Positions 16,988-25,576 of a DNA stretch of 64,000 nucleotides are shown piece by piece. Below the pieces are notes generated by a model. That model saw only the letters and a program-made list of their open reading frames with translations. It was not told the origin of the DNA and ran no database searches. How positions within the stretch are numbered: position 1 is the first letter of the stretch; each line of letters starts with the position of its first letter. The DNA is from Bacteroidales bacterium (GTDB lineage: Bacteria; Bacteroidota; Bacteroidia; Bacteroidales; P3): positions 62,001 through 126,000 of the forward strand of contig JAFVBA010000012.1 in the NCBI GenBank assembly GCA_017480245.1. The letters are read 5' to 3'. Made by a program: the position numbers and the translations under genes.

Positions 16988-19255
16988 CTACAATTTAAAA
17001 CTTATACCCGCATACCATATTGCTCCATAGACCGGTGCATACATGAAAGCGGCATCATCGGTATGTTTTTCGTCCTGAACATACCCAAAGATATTCTTTC
17101 CGCCGGCATAAACAGTGGCTTTACCCGCAACTTTCTTTGCAACACGGCAGTTAAACAACATAAAAGTATTCGTCTGTTTGATTTTAGACAAATTTCCGTC
17201 GTCTTCGGAATTATAATCAATGTACATCTTACCTTGAAGTGAGCCGCTAACCGAAAAAGTCCAGGTGCCAGGAGTATAATCCAAAGATATATCCCCCGTC
17301 ATTGCAGGAAAACGCGATATATACTTACTTTCCTTAGCATAATTCAAACGGTTAGGAAATTCTTTATTCATTTCATCTTCAGGGTCTGCCCATTCGGCTC
17401 TTTCGTGTTTGAATTTACCTTGATTGAATGTCCAATCCAAATTGATTGCTAAGTTTTTAGCAACTTTTGTTTTCAATCCTATCTCCAAACCTTGCACAAA
17501 AGCATCGTCAATATTCTCCCACTGGTAAGTATATCCCAATAGTTTGACTTTATCATCGGCTGGACTAAACTGAATCTTATCTTTCAAATCTGTTCTGAAT
17601 AAATTAATACTCATTTGAAACTTATCCGAATAATAATCTGCCGAAAGATTGTAACTTATAGAACTCTCTCCTTTCAAATCTGAAGATTTCCAAACACGAG
17701 GCGACCCACTGCAAAGATGCAAATCCTCCGAAAAACCATAAGGTGCCCTAAAACCTGTTCCAACATTAGCTCTGACAACAAATCTTTCGGATAATTCATA
17801 TTTTATTGCCAAACGCGGATTAACAGAAGTTTCTTCAAATTTACTTTTAGGGAAAGTGCCATCAAAAACAGTCTTACTTGCTGTGTATTTCTCGTCAGAA
17901 GAATGAAAATCAACCCTTACTCCAGGAACAACTGTCAATTGATGAATAATATTCCATTCATCTTGAATAAATACTCCGAATTCATTAGCTTTTTTGTTGC
18001 CGATAGAAGAGTAAGCCTCACCGTAATAAGCACTTGTCGGGTCATCAATGCAATAAAGTCCCGTTTCTTCTAATTTAGTAAAGAATCCTTGGGTACCGAT
18101 AAGCAAATCATGCCTTTTGAATTTTGAAGAAAATGTAACCGATGCCGTAAAAGTATTTTCTGTTGCTAAATATGGACGCATCATTTCAACATCAGGGCTC
18201 TCTCCTTCAGGATTTTCCGTTGTTTTGTGAGAATCTCTGTAACTATTAAGGAATGTATCATTAGTTGCATTACGTTTATGATGGACATAAGCCGCAGCCA
18301 CGCTCAAATTGTGTCTAAGTCCGATAGGCAATATATAATTCATATCGGAAGAAAGGCGGTTGGTTCTTATATTTTCCGTACCTGCCGAAAACGGATTAAG
18401 ATAAGTATCATCTGTCATCACACCTCCGAAGCGCAATTCGTCCATAGACTTAATTCGGATTATCAATTTATCATCGTCAGTAAAAGGATTGAAGAAATAA
18501 ATTCCTGCTCCTAAATTAGTAGCTATCGAACTAACTCTATCGGATATTCCGTCCTTGTGTTTAACTTCTTTTCTTGTCCATCCATCTTGGGTTTCATCTA
18601 TGGCATCTGCCTCAGTCCTTTGAGCAAACAGACTTAATCCCAATTTCTTATAACGCATTGAACCCGACAGATTCATATTTTTAAATCCATAATTACCCAT
18701 CTGCAAATCTGCTTTCAAAGTTGGGTCAAACGAAGGTTCTTTACTTATTACATTTATCACACCTGCAACTGCGCTGCTACCGTATAATGCACTTCCTGCA
18801 CCTTTTACTATCTCCAAACGGTCAATATCGTTAGTTCCTATTTGTTGCAAACCATATACTCCTGCCAATCCCGAATATATAGGCTCACCGTCTAACAATA
18901 TTTGCGTATGTTCGGCACCCAATCCTTGCATTCGCACCATAGAGAAATTGCAAAACTGACATTGTTGCTCAACTCTAACTCCGGGAACCGACTCCAAAGC
19001 CTCAAAAATATTCTGGGCATTCTTTCTTATCAGGGATTCAGCCGTTAAAACTTCAGTTCTTATAGGTACATCTTTGATAAAATGCTGCGTTCTTGTACCT
19101 GTAACAACCACTTGTTCCAAATTAACAGGTGATTCCTCCGATTTGTCAAATCCCTTATTATTGACACTACCGCCAAGTGTAGTTGTATCCGTTTGTGCTA
19201 TAACATTACCTAAGGAAAAAGTAATATAGCAGATTGTTAATAAACACTTTTTCAT
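16988..19255 (-). CDS. TonB-dependent receptor (BtuB/FepA-like)
   Basis: The 755-residue receptor has a signal peptide (KKCLLTICYITFSLGNVIAQ), a TonB-box-like VNLEQVVVTGTRT segment at about 44-56, a plug with VPGVRVEQQCQFCNFSMVRM and EIVKGAGSALYGSSAVAGVI, and a barrel to the end (MYAPVYGAIWYAGISFKL). The plug has a CxxC pair, unusual for this superfamily and possibly tied to ligand or disulfide formation. The substrate (metal chelate, heme, cobamide) cannot be assigned, and no cobalamin riboswitch is visible upstream. It is transcribed alone from a good promoter. The stop codon is TAG, evidence that TAG is a real stop in this genome. Confidence 0.92.
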   Translation of the reverse strand: MKKCLLTICYITFSLGNVIAQTDTTTLGGSVNNKGFDKSEESPVNLEQVVVTGTRTQHFIKDVPIRTEVLTAESLIRKNAQNIFEALESVPGVRVEQQCQFCNFSMVRMQGLGAEHTQILLDGEPIYSGLAGVYGLQQIGTNDIDRLEIVKGAGSALYGSSAVAGVINVISKEPSFDPTLKADLQMGNYGFKNMNLSGSMRYKKLGLSLFAQRTEADAIDETQDGWTRKEVKHKDGISDRVSSIATNLGAGIYFFNPFTDDDKLIIRIKSMDELRFGGVMTDDTYLNPFSAGTENIRTNRLSSDMNYILPIGLRHNLSVAAAYVHHKRNATNDTFLNSYRDSHKTTENPEGESPDVEMMRPYLATENTFTASVTFSSKFKRHDLLIGTQGFFTKLEETGLYCIDDPTSAYYGEAYSSIGNKKANEFGVFIQDEWNIIHQLTVVPGVRVDFHSSDEKYTASKTVFDGTFPKSKFEETSVNPRLAIKYELSERFVVRANVGTGFRAPYGFSEDLHLCSGSPRVWKSSDLKGESSISYNLSADYYSDKFQMSINLFRTDLKDKIQFSPADDKVKLLGYTYQWENIDDAFVQGLEIGLKTKVAKNLAINLDWTFNQGKFKHERAEWADPEDEMNKEFPNRLNYAKESKYISRFPAMTGDISLDYTPGTWTFSVSGSLQGKMYIDYNSEDDGNLSKIKQTNTFMLFNCRVAKKVAGKATVYAGGKNIFGYVQDEKHTDDAAFMYAPVYGAIWYAGISFKL

Positions 19256-19286
19256 TTGTTCTTTCGTTTTTTTTATTTTTACGGTG

Positions 19287-19318
19287 CAAAATTACTGCCT
19301 TTATTAACTCTGCACAAT
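19287..19318 (-). promoter_or_regulatory. TonB receptor promoter, TTG-N20-TAATTTTG
   Basis: On the minus strand a TAATTTTG -7 box (19287-19294) has TTG 20 bp upstream, which fits the Bacteroidota sigma-factor consensus TTTG-N19/20-TAnnTTTG. The -7 box is 31 bp before the start codon. Confidence 0.7.
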
Positions 19319-19423
19319 ACCAATAAATGAGTATATTAATATAAATGGTTACAAATCCTAATATTTACTGCAATTAAAACAAATGAATCCGCTTTATTTT
19401 AAATTCTTTTCAAAAACTAATTT

Positions 19424-19513
19424 CAAAAAACCTATGTTTTTCAAATAAAAAACCTATGTATTTTGATTAAAAAACATAGGTTTTTTGAATAAAATACATA
19501 GGTCTTTCTAAAT
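19424..19513. repeat. Array of four 22-bp modules in alternating orientation
   Basis: Four units start at 19425, 19447, 19469 and 19491, exactly 22 bp apart. Units 1 and 2 read AAAAAACCTATG followed by T-rich sequence; units 3 and 4 carry the complement (ACATAGG). The 18-bp arms at 19424-19441 and 19470-19487 are perfect complements, as are CCTATGTATTTT (19453-19464) and AAAATACATAGG (19491-19502). It starts its repeats 44 bp past the stop of the sugar transferase gene, so it may form its terminator. Confidence 0.9.
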
Positions 19514-19556
19514 TAATATCAAATAATGCTTTCGTAAGGTAGCGATTAGAATTATT

Positions 19557-20138
19557 TTAAAGCGCAAAAAATGTTTGGAAAATCACATTTATATCACTGA
19601 AAAACGTTCTTGAATTGATATATTCTAAATTGATTCTCAGTTTGTCGGGCATTACGACGTCAATGTAATATTGTTTCGGATTGTCTTGCCTCTCCAACAA
19701 CTCGTTTTCATTTCGGTAGGCGATGGATGCAGGGTCGGTAATCCCAGGACGGACATTCAAAACCTGCATTTGCTCCTTGGAATACATATCAACGTAATAT
19801 CTCACCTCGGGGCGCGGTCCGACAAACGACATATCGCCGATTAGAACATTGAAAAATTGTGGCAGTTCGTCCAATTTGAATTTGCGGATAAAATAACCGA
19901 CTTTCGTTATCCTGCTATCGCGTCCGCCGATAGTGATAAGCGAACCTTTATCCGCACCGACACGCATCGAACGGAATTTGTAAAGAGTAAAATCCTTATT
20001 GTAACGCCCTACCCTTTTCTGTTTGTAAAATACTCCGCCTTTGCTTGTCAATCCTACTGCAAACGAGAGGATTACAAACACAGGACTTAATATCAACAGC
20101 CCGAAAAACGAAAAAACTATATCAAATACACGTTTCAT
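19557..20138 (-). CDS. Bacterial sugar transferase (PglC-like phosphoglycosyl transferase)
   Basis: The 193-residue protein matches small monotopic phosphoglycosyl transferases that move a sugar phosphate from a UDP-sugar to undecaprenyl phosphate at the inner membrane. It has an N-terminal re-entrant hydrophobic segment (KRVFDIVFSFFGLLILSPVF), FTLYKFRSMRVGAD, and the catalytic KLDELPQFFNVLIGDMSFVG followed by PRPE. The length is that of the PglC type without an extra membrane domain. Together with the DegT aminotransferase 59 bp upstream, this suggests synthesis of an amino- or acetamido-sugar initiating a lipid-linked glycan or O-glycan. No flippase or further glycosyltransferases are adjacent. 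Confidence 0.92.
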   Translation of the reverse strand: MKRVFDIVFSFFGLLILSPVFVILSFAVGLTSKGGVFYKQKRVGRYNKDFTLYKFRSMRVGADKGSLITIGGRDSRITKVGYFIRKFKLDELPQFFNVLIGDMSFVGPRPEVRYYVDMYSKEQMQVLNVRPGITDPASIAYRNENELLERQDNPKQYYIDVVMPDKLRINLEYINSRTFFSDINVIFQTFFAL

Positions 20139-20197
20139 TATATTATTATCTTGTTTGCAAATAGTTACATTATATTATTTACAAATATTTCCGCATT

Positions 20198-21418
20198 TTA
20201 TTTGCCGCTAATAACCTCAGCATGAGCCGAAATCAGATTTTCCAAAATAAAATCCACTTGCTCGTTGGTCAATTGGGGATATAACGGCAGTGTTATTTCG
20301 TGTTCAAATGTCTTGTTTGCAATTGGATAGTCAGATATTTTAAATCCTATTTTCTTAAATACAGTCAATTCCGGTAAAGGTATATAATGAACGTTTGTTG
20401 CAATCTCTTTCTCCGCCAACTTGTTAATTAATCTATCTCTTTGGTCTGCAGATATATCCGCTATGCAAAGAGGGTACAAATGATAGGCGTTTTCTATATC
20501 TAATTTGTCGGTCTGAAAAGGAAGAATTGCCCATTTAAACTGCTGCAAACAAGAGTTATAACGGTCAAAAAACCTTTTACGCTCACTAAGTAAGTAATCG
20601 TATTTGCGGATTTGAGCTAAAGCAATCGCAGCATTCACGTCAGGCATATTAATCTTCAATCCCATATCCACAACATCGTAGCGCCAACCTGCAAGTTGCG
20701 TCTTAGCAAAAGCATCTTTGGACTGCCCGTTCAAAGACATAATTTTGAACCATTTTTTCAGTTCCTTGTTGTCAAAAGGTGCGGGAAGATTCAGACAAAT
20801 CATACCTCCCTCCGCCGAAGTTATGTTCTTAACTGCATGAAAACTCAATACCGCTATATCAACGTAGTTTGCAACGGATTGACTGTTAATTTTAGCACCT
20901 ATAGAATGCGCACTATCGGAAAGAAGCATTATTCTGCCTAAAAGTCTTTGGTTTTCAGAATTAGGAGTATATAATTTAAGAATTTTAGGTAAAGTAATAA
21001 TTTCTTTGATTTTAAGATAATTACAAGGAAATCCGCCTATATCAACAGGAAGTATGGCTTTGGTGTTGGGAGTTATGGCATTCAGGACAAGATTTTCGTC
21101 AATAGTCATATCTTCTTTGATATCCACCATAACGGGTTTGCCTCCTGCTTCAATAACTGCCATAGCGGTCGCACAATATGTATAAGCCGGTACAATAACT
21201 TCGTCATTGGGTTTCAAACCGAGCCATTTCAACGCCAAGATTGCGCCACTTGTCCAAGAATTGACGGCACTGCAAGCCTCAACATTAAGTAATTTTTCCG
21301 TTTCTTCCTCCAAAGTTTTAACTTTCGGCCCTGTTGTTATCCAACCGCTGCGTAAAGAATCGGTAACTTCATTAATCACATCATCGTCTATATAAGGCGG
21401 CGAAAAAGGTATCTTCAT
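20198..21418 (-). CDS. DegT/DnrJ/EryC1/StrS family aminotransferase
   Basis: The 406-residue enzyme is a PLP-dependent sugar aminotransferase, expected to convert a UDP- or dTDP-4-keto-sugar to the 4-amino sugar. Diagnostic segments are IPFSPPYIDDDVINEV at the start, EVIVPAYTYCATAMAVIEAG, LLSDSAHSIGA and the Schiff-base lysine in SFHAVKNITSAEGG at about residues 190-205. The C-terminal part (NVHYIPLPELTVFKKIGF) completes the fold. It is the first gene of a pair with the sugar transferase and resembles PglE-type enzymes in genetic context. The exact sugar is not known. Confidence 0.93.
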   Translation of the reverse strand: MKIPFSPPYIDDDVINEVTDSLRSGWITTGPKVKTLEEETEKLLNVEACSAVNSWTSGAILALKWLGLKPNDEVIVPAYTYCATAMAVIEAGGKPVMVDIKEDMTIDENLVLNAITPNTKAILPVDIGGFPCNYLKIKEIITLPKILKLYTPNSENQRLLGRIMLLSDSAHSIGAKINSQSVANYVDIAVLSFHAVKNITSAEGGMICLNLPAPFDNKELKKWFKIMSLNGQSKDAFAKTQLAGWRYDVVDMGLKINMPDVNAAIALAQIRKYDYLLSERKRFFDRYNSCLQQFKWAILPFQTDKLDIENAYHLYPLCIADISADQRDRLINKLAEKEIATNVHYIPLPELTVFKKIGFKISDYPIANKTFEHEITLPLYPQLTNEQVDFILENLISAHAEVISGK

Positions 21419-21486
21419 TATATTATCTGTTTTTCAATATGTTATATCTAATTTAAAACTAATCCAAACAAGATGCCGTTTGGCTA

Positions 21487-21549
21487 AATTAAAGTGGCAC
21501 TTCAGTAAAATAAAGTCAAGGAATAATTTACTGAAACGCCATTTTATTT
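21487..21549. repeat. Palindromic repeat, CTTCAGTAAA subtype (copy 2)
   Basis: The left arm AATTAAAGTGGCACTTCAG plus TAAA (21487-21509) pairs imperfectly with TTTACTGAAACGCC plus ATTTTATTT (21528-21549). TAAAGT recurs 21 bp apart at 21490 and 21511. It lies 13 bp past the stop of the sugar permease gene. Confidence 0.75.
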
Positions 21550-21562
21550 CAACCGACTATTA

Positions 21563-22963
21563 TTACATTATTTTCTTTCCTATTTTGTAACCTTTCAAAC
21601 CGTAGAAACATAGGTAGCAATATGATATCATCGGAATGATAAACGAATATTTTATACCGATTGCGTCTGCCAACAATCCTTGAAGAGGAGGCAACAATGC
21701 ACCGCCTACAATCATCATAATCAATATTGATGAAGCAGAAGCCGTTTGTTTTCCCAAACCGTCTATTGCCAAAGTGAATACATTTCCCCACATAATTGAA
21801 TTAAACAATCCTATTGCCAAGATACACCAAACGGCGATGGTCGGCGCAGCAATAAATGAAGAAATAATCAATCCTAAATTCACTAAAGCAAATATGCTTA
21901 AACTCAACGCTGGTTTGCCTTTACCAAGATAGAAAAATAGGAAATTCAAAGCGATAAACACAATAAAGAACCAAACTTGGTGAAATACCAAACCGTGAAG
22001 TGAATAATTGACAAGGAAAATAATTAAGAATGACGCAACAGCAAGCAATACCATATAGATTACCTTATTTGTTGCCTTGGCGTTGGATAATGACACGGCG
22101 CCAAGAAATCTGCCAATCATAGTTCCGCCCCAATAGTAACTAAGGAATGCAGAGGCTACGGCTTCGGGCTTATTCAACATTTCTTTCATATATGACACGA
22201 AATTGCTACCAATACTTACTTCTGCGCCTACATAAAAGAATATACCCAATGCACCTAACAATACGTAAGGTTTCTTAAATATGCTCTCTTGTTGAGTTAC
22301 TGTTTCCTCTTTTTCTTCAGTGTATGAAATTTTTGATGTGTAGATGAAAACGGTTACTGCTAACAACAGGCAGGCAAGGAATAAATAAGGGATAAATACA
22401 GCATCCGTTCCCGTAGAATTCTTTGCGAAGTAATTGAATACGAAATATCCGCCAAGGGCAGGTCCTAACGTTGTTCCCAAAGAGTTGAACGCTTGGGTAA
22501 GATTAAGTCTTGAGGAAGCGGTTTCCCTGTCGCCGATAATAGAAACGAAAGGATTGGCAGCGATTTGCAAAAATGTCAGACCGATTCCCAATAAGAAAAG
22601 CGTCAATAGAAATATCAAGAAGTCAAGATTGGCTTTTGCAGTCATAGCAAATAAAAAGCAGGCAACAGCAGAGATTATCAAGCCGATAACAAGGGTATTT
22701 TTGTAACCCATTTTAGTTATCGGGTCTTTGCCTTTGCGTGCGAACAAATAGAAAACAAATGCCCCGACAAAATATGCGCCGAAGAATGCAAACTGAACTA
22801 TATTTGCCTGAAAATGACTTAAAGAATAAACGCCCTTTAGATAAGGTATCAAAATATCATTTAAAGACGTGATAAAACCCCACATAAAAAACAGTACCGT
22901 TACCGAAATCATCGGCATAAGTGAGGAGTTTTTTGTTTGTAATTGCGAATTAGTGTTTTTCAT
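21563..22963 (-). CDS. Sugar MFS transporter, FucP/GluP family
   Basis: The 466-residue inner-membrane symporter has about 12 segments and the FucP-family signatures MWGFITSLNDILIPYLKGV at the start, GLTFLQIAANPFVSIIGD in segment 4-5, and SIMWGNVFTLAIDGLGKQT plus GGALLPPLQGLLAD near the end. The family imports fucose, glucose or galactose with protons. The asparagine/aspartate of LND and the glutamate-free ANPF segment are typical, but the sugar cannot be chosen. No catabolic genes are adjacent. A TATCTTTG box lies 36 bp upstream of the start, and a palindromic repeat follows the stop. Confidence 0.92.
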   Translation of the reverse strand: MKNTNSQLQTKNSSLMPMISVTVLFFMWGFITSLNDILIPYLKGVYSLSHFQANIVQFAFFGAYFVGAFVFYLFARKGKDPITKMGYKNTLVIGLIISAVACFLFAMTAKANLDFLIFLLTLFLLGIGLTFLQIAANPFVSIIGDRETASSRLNLTQAFNSLGTTLGPALGGYFVFNYFAKNSTGTDAVFIPYLFLACLLLAVTVFIYTSKISYTEEKEETVTQQESIFKKPYVLLGALGIFFYVGAEVSIGSNFVSYMKEMLNKPEAVASAFLSYYWGGTMIGRFLGAVSLSNAKATNKVIYMVLLAVASFLIIFLVNYSLHGLVFHQVWFFIVFIALNFLFFYLGKGKPALSLSIFALVNLGLIISSFIAAPTIAVWCILAIGLFNSIMWGNVFTLAIDGLGKQTASASSILIMMIVGGALLPPLQGLLADAIGIKYSFIIPMISYCYLCFYGLKGYKIGKKIM

Positions 22964-22998
22964 ATCGTTATTTGTTTAATTATCTGTAATTGCGGTTG

Positions 22999-23006
22999 CA
23001 AAGATA
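22999..23006 (-). promoter_or_regulatory. Sugar permease promoter, -7 box TATCTTTG
   Basis: TATCTTTG on the minus strand, 36 bp before the permease ATG, matches TAnnTTTG; no clear -33 element is seen. Confidence 0.5.
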
Positions 23007-23096
23007 AACGTTTTTTCTCAAATTCTTCTTGATTTACACAGAAATTCAAGAAACTTTCGTATTTTTGCAACTGCATTCGGCACAATAACCGAGACA

Positions 23097-23130
23097 TTTG
23101 ACATATTAAGATGATTACTTATTATCTTTG
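23097..23130 (+). promoter_or_regulatory. Probable promoter of the T9SS cargo remnant
   Basis: TTTG at 23097-23100 and TATCTTTG at 23123-23130 are 22 bp apart, slightly longer than the usual 19-20. A second candidate -7 box, TATTTTTG, is at 23060-23067. Confidence 0.4.
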
Positions 23131-23156
23131 AATACTGAAAACTCGCCATTTTCAAT

Positions 23157-23344
23157 TATTCATTCAAAGTGAAGTCAGTAATTGTTCGCGGTATGTTCTG
23201 TGAACTTTACTTATTTGAATGAATAGTTAGACGAGAACTTCAGTAGCAAATAAGAAATAATAAAGTTCACTTCTTGTTATGTCATCGGAAATTAAACACA
23301 CTAATTATTAACCCGATGTAATCAAAACAAAAGAAAATTACATC
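23157..23344 (+). promoter_or_regulatory. Leader with two sets of mutually exclusive hairpins
   Basis: Four perfect inverted pairs are visible: 23157-23168 with 23214-23225 (12 bp), 23200-23209 with 23261-23270 (10 bp), 23283-23288 with 23313-23318 (6 bp) and 23315-23322 with 23337-23344 (8 bp). Pair 2 interleaves with pair 1, and pair 4 shares bases with pair 3, so each set offers alternative folds as in attenuators. No known riboswitch class is recognised. Confidence 0.4.
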
Positions 23345-23387
23345 ACAAAACCGAGGGGCTTGATGGGATAACAAAGCAAAAAAGATT

Positions 23388-24218
23388 ATGTTCAAAAGAA
23401 CAATTAAACTTTTAACTCTTACCGTATTATTGTTTGCCGGTAGTAACGTCCTTGCTCAAAATTAATGGGATGAAAGTAATATTACCACAATAGAAAATGA
23501 ATACCTTAGTCCAGCTATTTACTGTGAAGGTATATCATATTTTCTTGGCAAAGATGGTATAAAAATTTATAACTCAGATTTTGAGAATATAAAAACTACA
23601 CCAATTTCTTTATTCTTTCCATCAAACGCAGAAGAGGTGTGGATAAATTATATCTCTTGTTTAACAAAAAACGTTTTTACGAATAGTAATAAATACGAAT
23701 TCGTTGTTCATGGTGAGTATTACTTACCTGGCGATTATAAATCCCATCGGATAGACGGTATTTATAACGAAGACGGAGAGTTATTATACAGTTTCGGTGA
23801 TTATAACTTGGCAATGGTATCTGATATGAGTTTAAAACGAGATCCTTACATCATTAACAACAAATTGGTTGTTAAATTATATAATGAATACAAAACCGAT
23901 AACGGCGATTACAAAACAAAAACTCAAACAAAGATATTTACATTAGCCAACAGTGTTAAACAAAATGCTGTTGCTACCGTCATGCAACAAAACCAGGCTA
24001 AACTTTATCCTAATCCTGCAAGACAATCCATTACTTTGGAATATAATATCCAAGGACAGATGCAAGAAATGCAGATTGTGGATATTAACGGACGTGTGAT
24101 AGCAAATTATTTACTTGACCCGTCTCAAAAACAATTGCAAATCAACACCTCCAACTACAAAAAGGGTGTTTATATTTACCGTTACGGCAATAATTCAGGT
24201 AAATTTGTAGTTGAATAA
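23388..24218 (+). pseudogene. T9SS cargo protein interrupted by a nonsense codon after the signal peptide
   Basis: The ATG at 23388 opens a 276-codon frame that begins with a good signal peptide (MFKRTIKLLTLTVLLFAGSN, then VLAQN) and is interrupted by TAA at 23463-23465. After the stop the same frame continues without further damage (WDESNITTIENEYLS) to a complete T9SS type A sorting domain: KLYPNPARQSITLEYN, QMQEMQIVDINGRVI and GVYIYRYGNNSGKFVVE. Reading the stop as CAA would give AQNQWDES, a natural signal-peptidase region. A GTG at 23637 could start only a truncated product without signal peptide. The passenger is not recognised. A single C-to-T change therefore seems to have silenced a secreted surface protein. 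Confidence 0.8.
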
Positions 24219-24260
24219 CAGCAAATTCAACTTTACGGCAAACAATTAAGAGTTTAAAGA

Positions 24261-24290
24261 AAAGGTGCAGGAAATATCTCCCGCACCTTT
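24261..24290 (+). terminator. Intrinsic terminator after the T9SS cargo remnant
   Basis: AAAGGTGCAGG (24261-24271) pairs with CCGCACCTTT (24281-24290) apart from one bulged base, followed by ATTTTAT. It is a good plus-strand terminator 42 bp past the stop. Confidence 0.8.
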
Positions 24291-24320
24291 ATTTTATAAT
24301 AAAAAATCTTCAAAGTAAAT

Positions 24321-25556
24321 TTACTTCTTTGCAGAATAATACAAGGTGTTGTGCTTATCGGTGAAAAAGATTCTTTGTGCAAGTGCGGTCAAATCATCAA
24401 CCGTAACTTTGGCATAGTAATCTTTTTCGGTGTTTATTCGTTCTAACATATCCAAATGTGCATAATAAGCAAGGTTAAGCGCTTTATCTGCAATCTTTAT
24501 ATTATTAAATGTAGCGTTTGCACGGTTTTTATTCTTAACCTTTTGAAATTCTCTCTCAGCCGGCGGATTGGAGATAAGATTGCGTAATTCCGGCCAAATC
24601 ATTTCTTCACCTGTTTTCATATCAAGCCCGTCCTTGCATTTGGCAACTATCATAAACAATCCCTTATCATCATCGCCCGAAACGACTGCGTCAATACCCG
24701 TGAAGACTTGTTTATTGCGAACCAAGGAATCATACAAACGCGAACTCTTACCGTTAGACAAAATATCGGAAAGCAAATCAAAGGTATAAAACTCAGTATT
24801 TACTCTCTCGCACATAGGAAACGTCATAATGATTACACTTGCAGGTACCTCCCTTTCAACACTTAAAAAACGGTCTTCAGTTTGCAGTGGTTCGTCTTTA
24901 TAATCTATTGTTTTTATATCGCGGTTGTCAAAGTTGAATATTGACTTGCAAAGGCTGAAAACTTCTTCTGCCTGAACGTTACCTGATATTGCAAGCACAG
25001 AGTTAGCAGGATTGTAATATTTCTTATAAAACGCACGCACAATATCCAAGTCAGCACTTTCAATATGGGAAATATCCTTACCGATTGTCTGCCACTTGTA
25101 CGGATGCTGCTTATAGGATAACTCACGCATAAGTTTGTATAAATCACCGTACGGTTGGTTAAGATAACGTTGCTTAAACTCTTCGGTAACTACCTTTTTC
25201 TGAACGCTTAGATGCTCTTCGTCTATGATAAGGTTGCGCATACGGTCGGCTTCTATACGCAATATCGTTTCCAAATACAATGACGGAACGGTGCAATAGA
25301 AATTCGTTATATCGCAAGTAGTAAAAGCGTTACTCTCTCCGCCTATTGAATTGATAAGATTATCAAAATCCGGGAAGTTTTCGCTGCCCGAGAACATCAA
25401 ATGCTCAAACAAATGAGCAAATCCCGTATGCTGTTCATTTTCATTCTTACTTCCTACCTTATATAGCAGATTGACGGTTACGAGTTCGGTCATTGCGTCC
25501 TCATTAACTACAATCTGCATTCCGTTATCAAGTCTTGTCTCTTTATATTGTATCAT
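24321..25556 (-). CDS. M16 family zinc peptidase (insulinase-like)
   Basis: The 411-residue protein has the inverted zinc motif HxxEH in GFAHLFEHLMFSGSENF at about residues 46-60, with the downstream glutamate region typical of M16 (VVTEEFKQRYLNQPYGDLY). The C-terminal half is the second M16 fold (PASVIIMTFPMCE, RLYDSLVRNKQVFTGIDAVV). One polypeptide of this length forms half of the M16B clamshell and usually works as a dimer or with a second homologue; none is adjacent. No signal peptide is present, so it is probably cytoplasmic. It lies 20 bp after addB in the same direction. Confidence 0.92.
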   Translation of the reverse strand: MIQYKETRLDNGMQIVVNEDAMTELVTVNLLYKVGSKNENEQHTGFAHLFEHLMFSGSENFPDFDNLINSIGGESNAFTTCDITNFYCTVPSLYLETILRIEADRMRNLIIDEEHLSVQKKVVTEEFKQRYLNQPYGDLYKLMRELSYKQHPYKWQTIGKDISHIESADLDIVRAFYKKYYNPANSVLAISGNVQAEEVFSLCKSIFNFDNRDIKTIDYKDEPLQTEDRFLSVEREVPASVIIMTFPMCERVNTEFYTFDLLSDILSNGKSSRLYDSLVRNKQVFTGIDAVVSGDDDKGLFMIVAKCKDGLDMKTGEEMIWPELRNLISNPPAEREFQKVKNKNRANATFNNIKIADKALNLAYYAHLDMLERINTEKDYYAKVTVDDLTALAQRIFFTDKHNTLYYSAKK

Positions 25557-25576
25557 CTTATTTATGTATTATCTAT

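Larger units (their letters stand above)
19256..19556. other. Intergenic region upstream of the TonB receptor
   Basis: It holds the receptor promoter (19287-19318) and an array of 22-bp AT-rich modules (19424-19513). No coding frame or known riboswitch was seen. Confidence 0.6.
22964..23387. other. Divergent intergenic region with structured leader
   Basis: No gene is visible. The region carries the permease promoter (22999-23006) on one side and a probable promoter at 23097-23130 for the T9SS cargo remnant on the other. Between them and the remnant start is a leader of about 250 nt with interleaved inverted repeats. Confidence 0.6.

Noticed and set aside
19424-19513. Possible CRISPR array
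   Set aside because: The 22-bp units are contiguous and partly inverted, with no spacers and no cas genes.
19256-19556. Cobalamin riboswitch upstream of the BtuB-like receptor
   Set aside because: No B12-box-like sequence; the region holds a promoter and a 22-bp module array.
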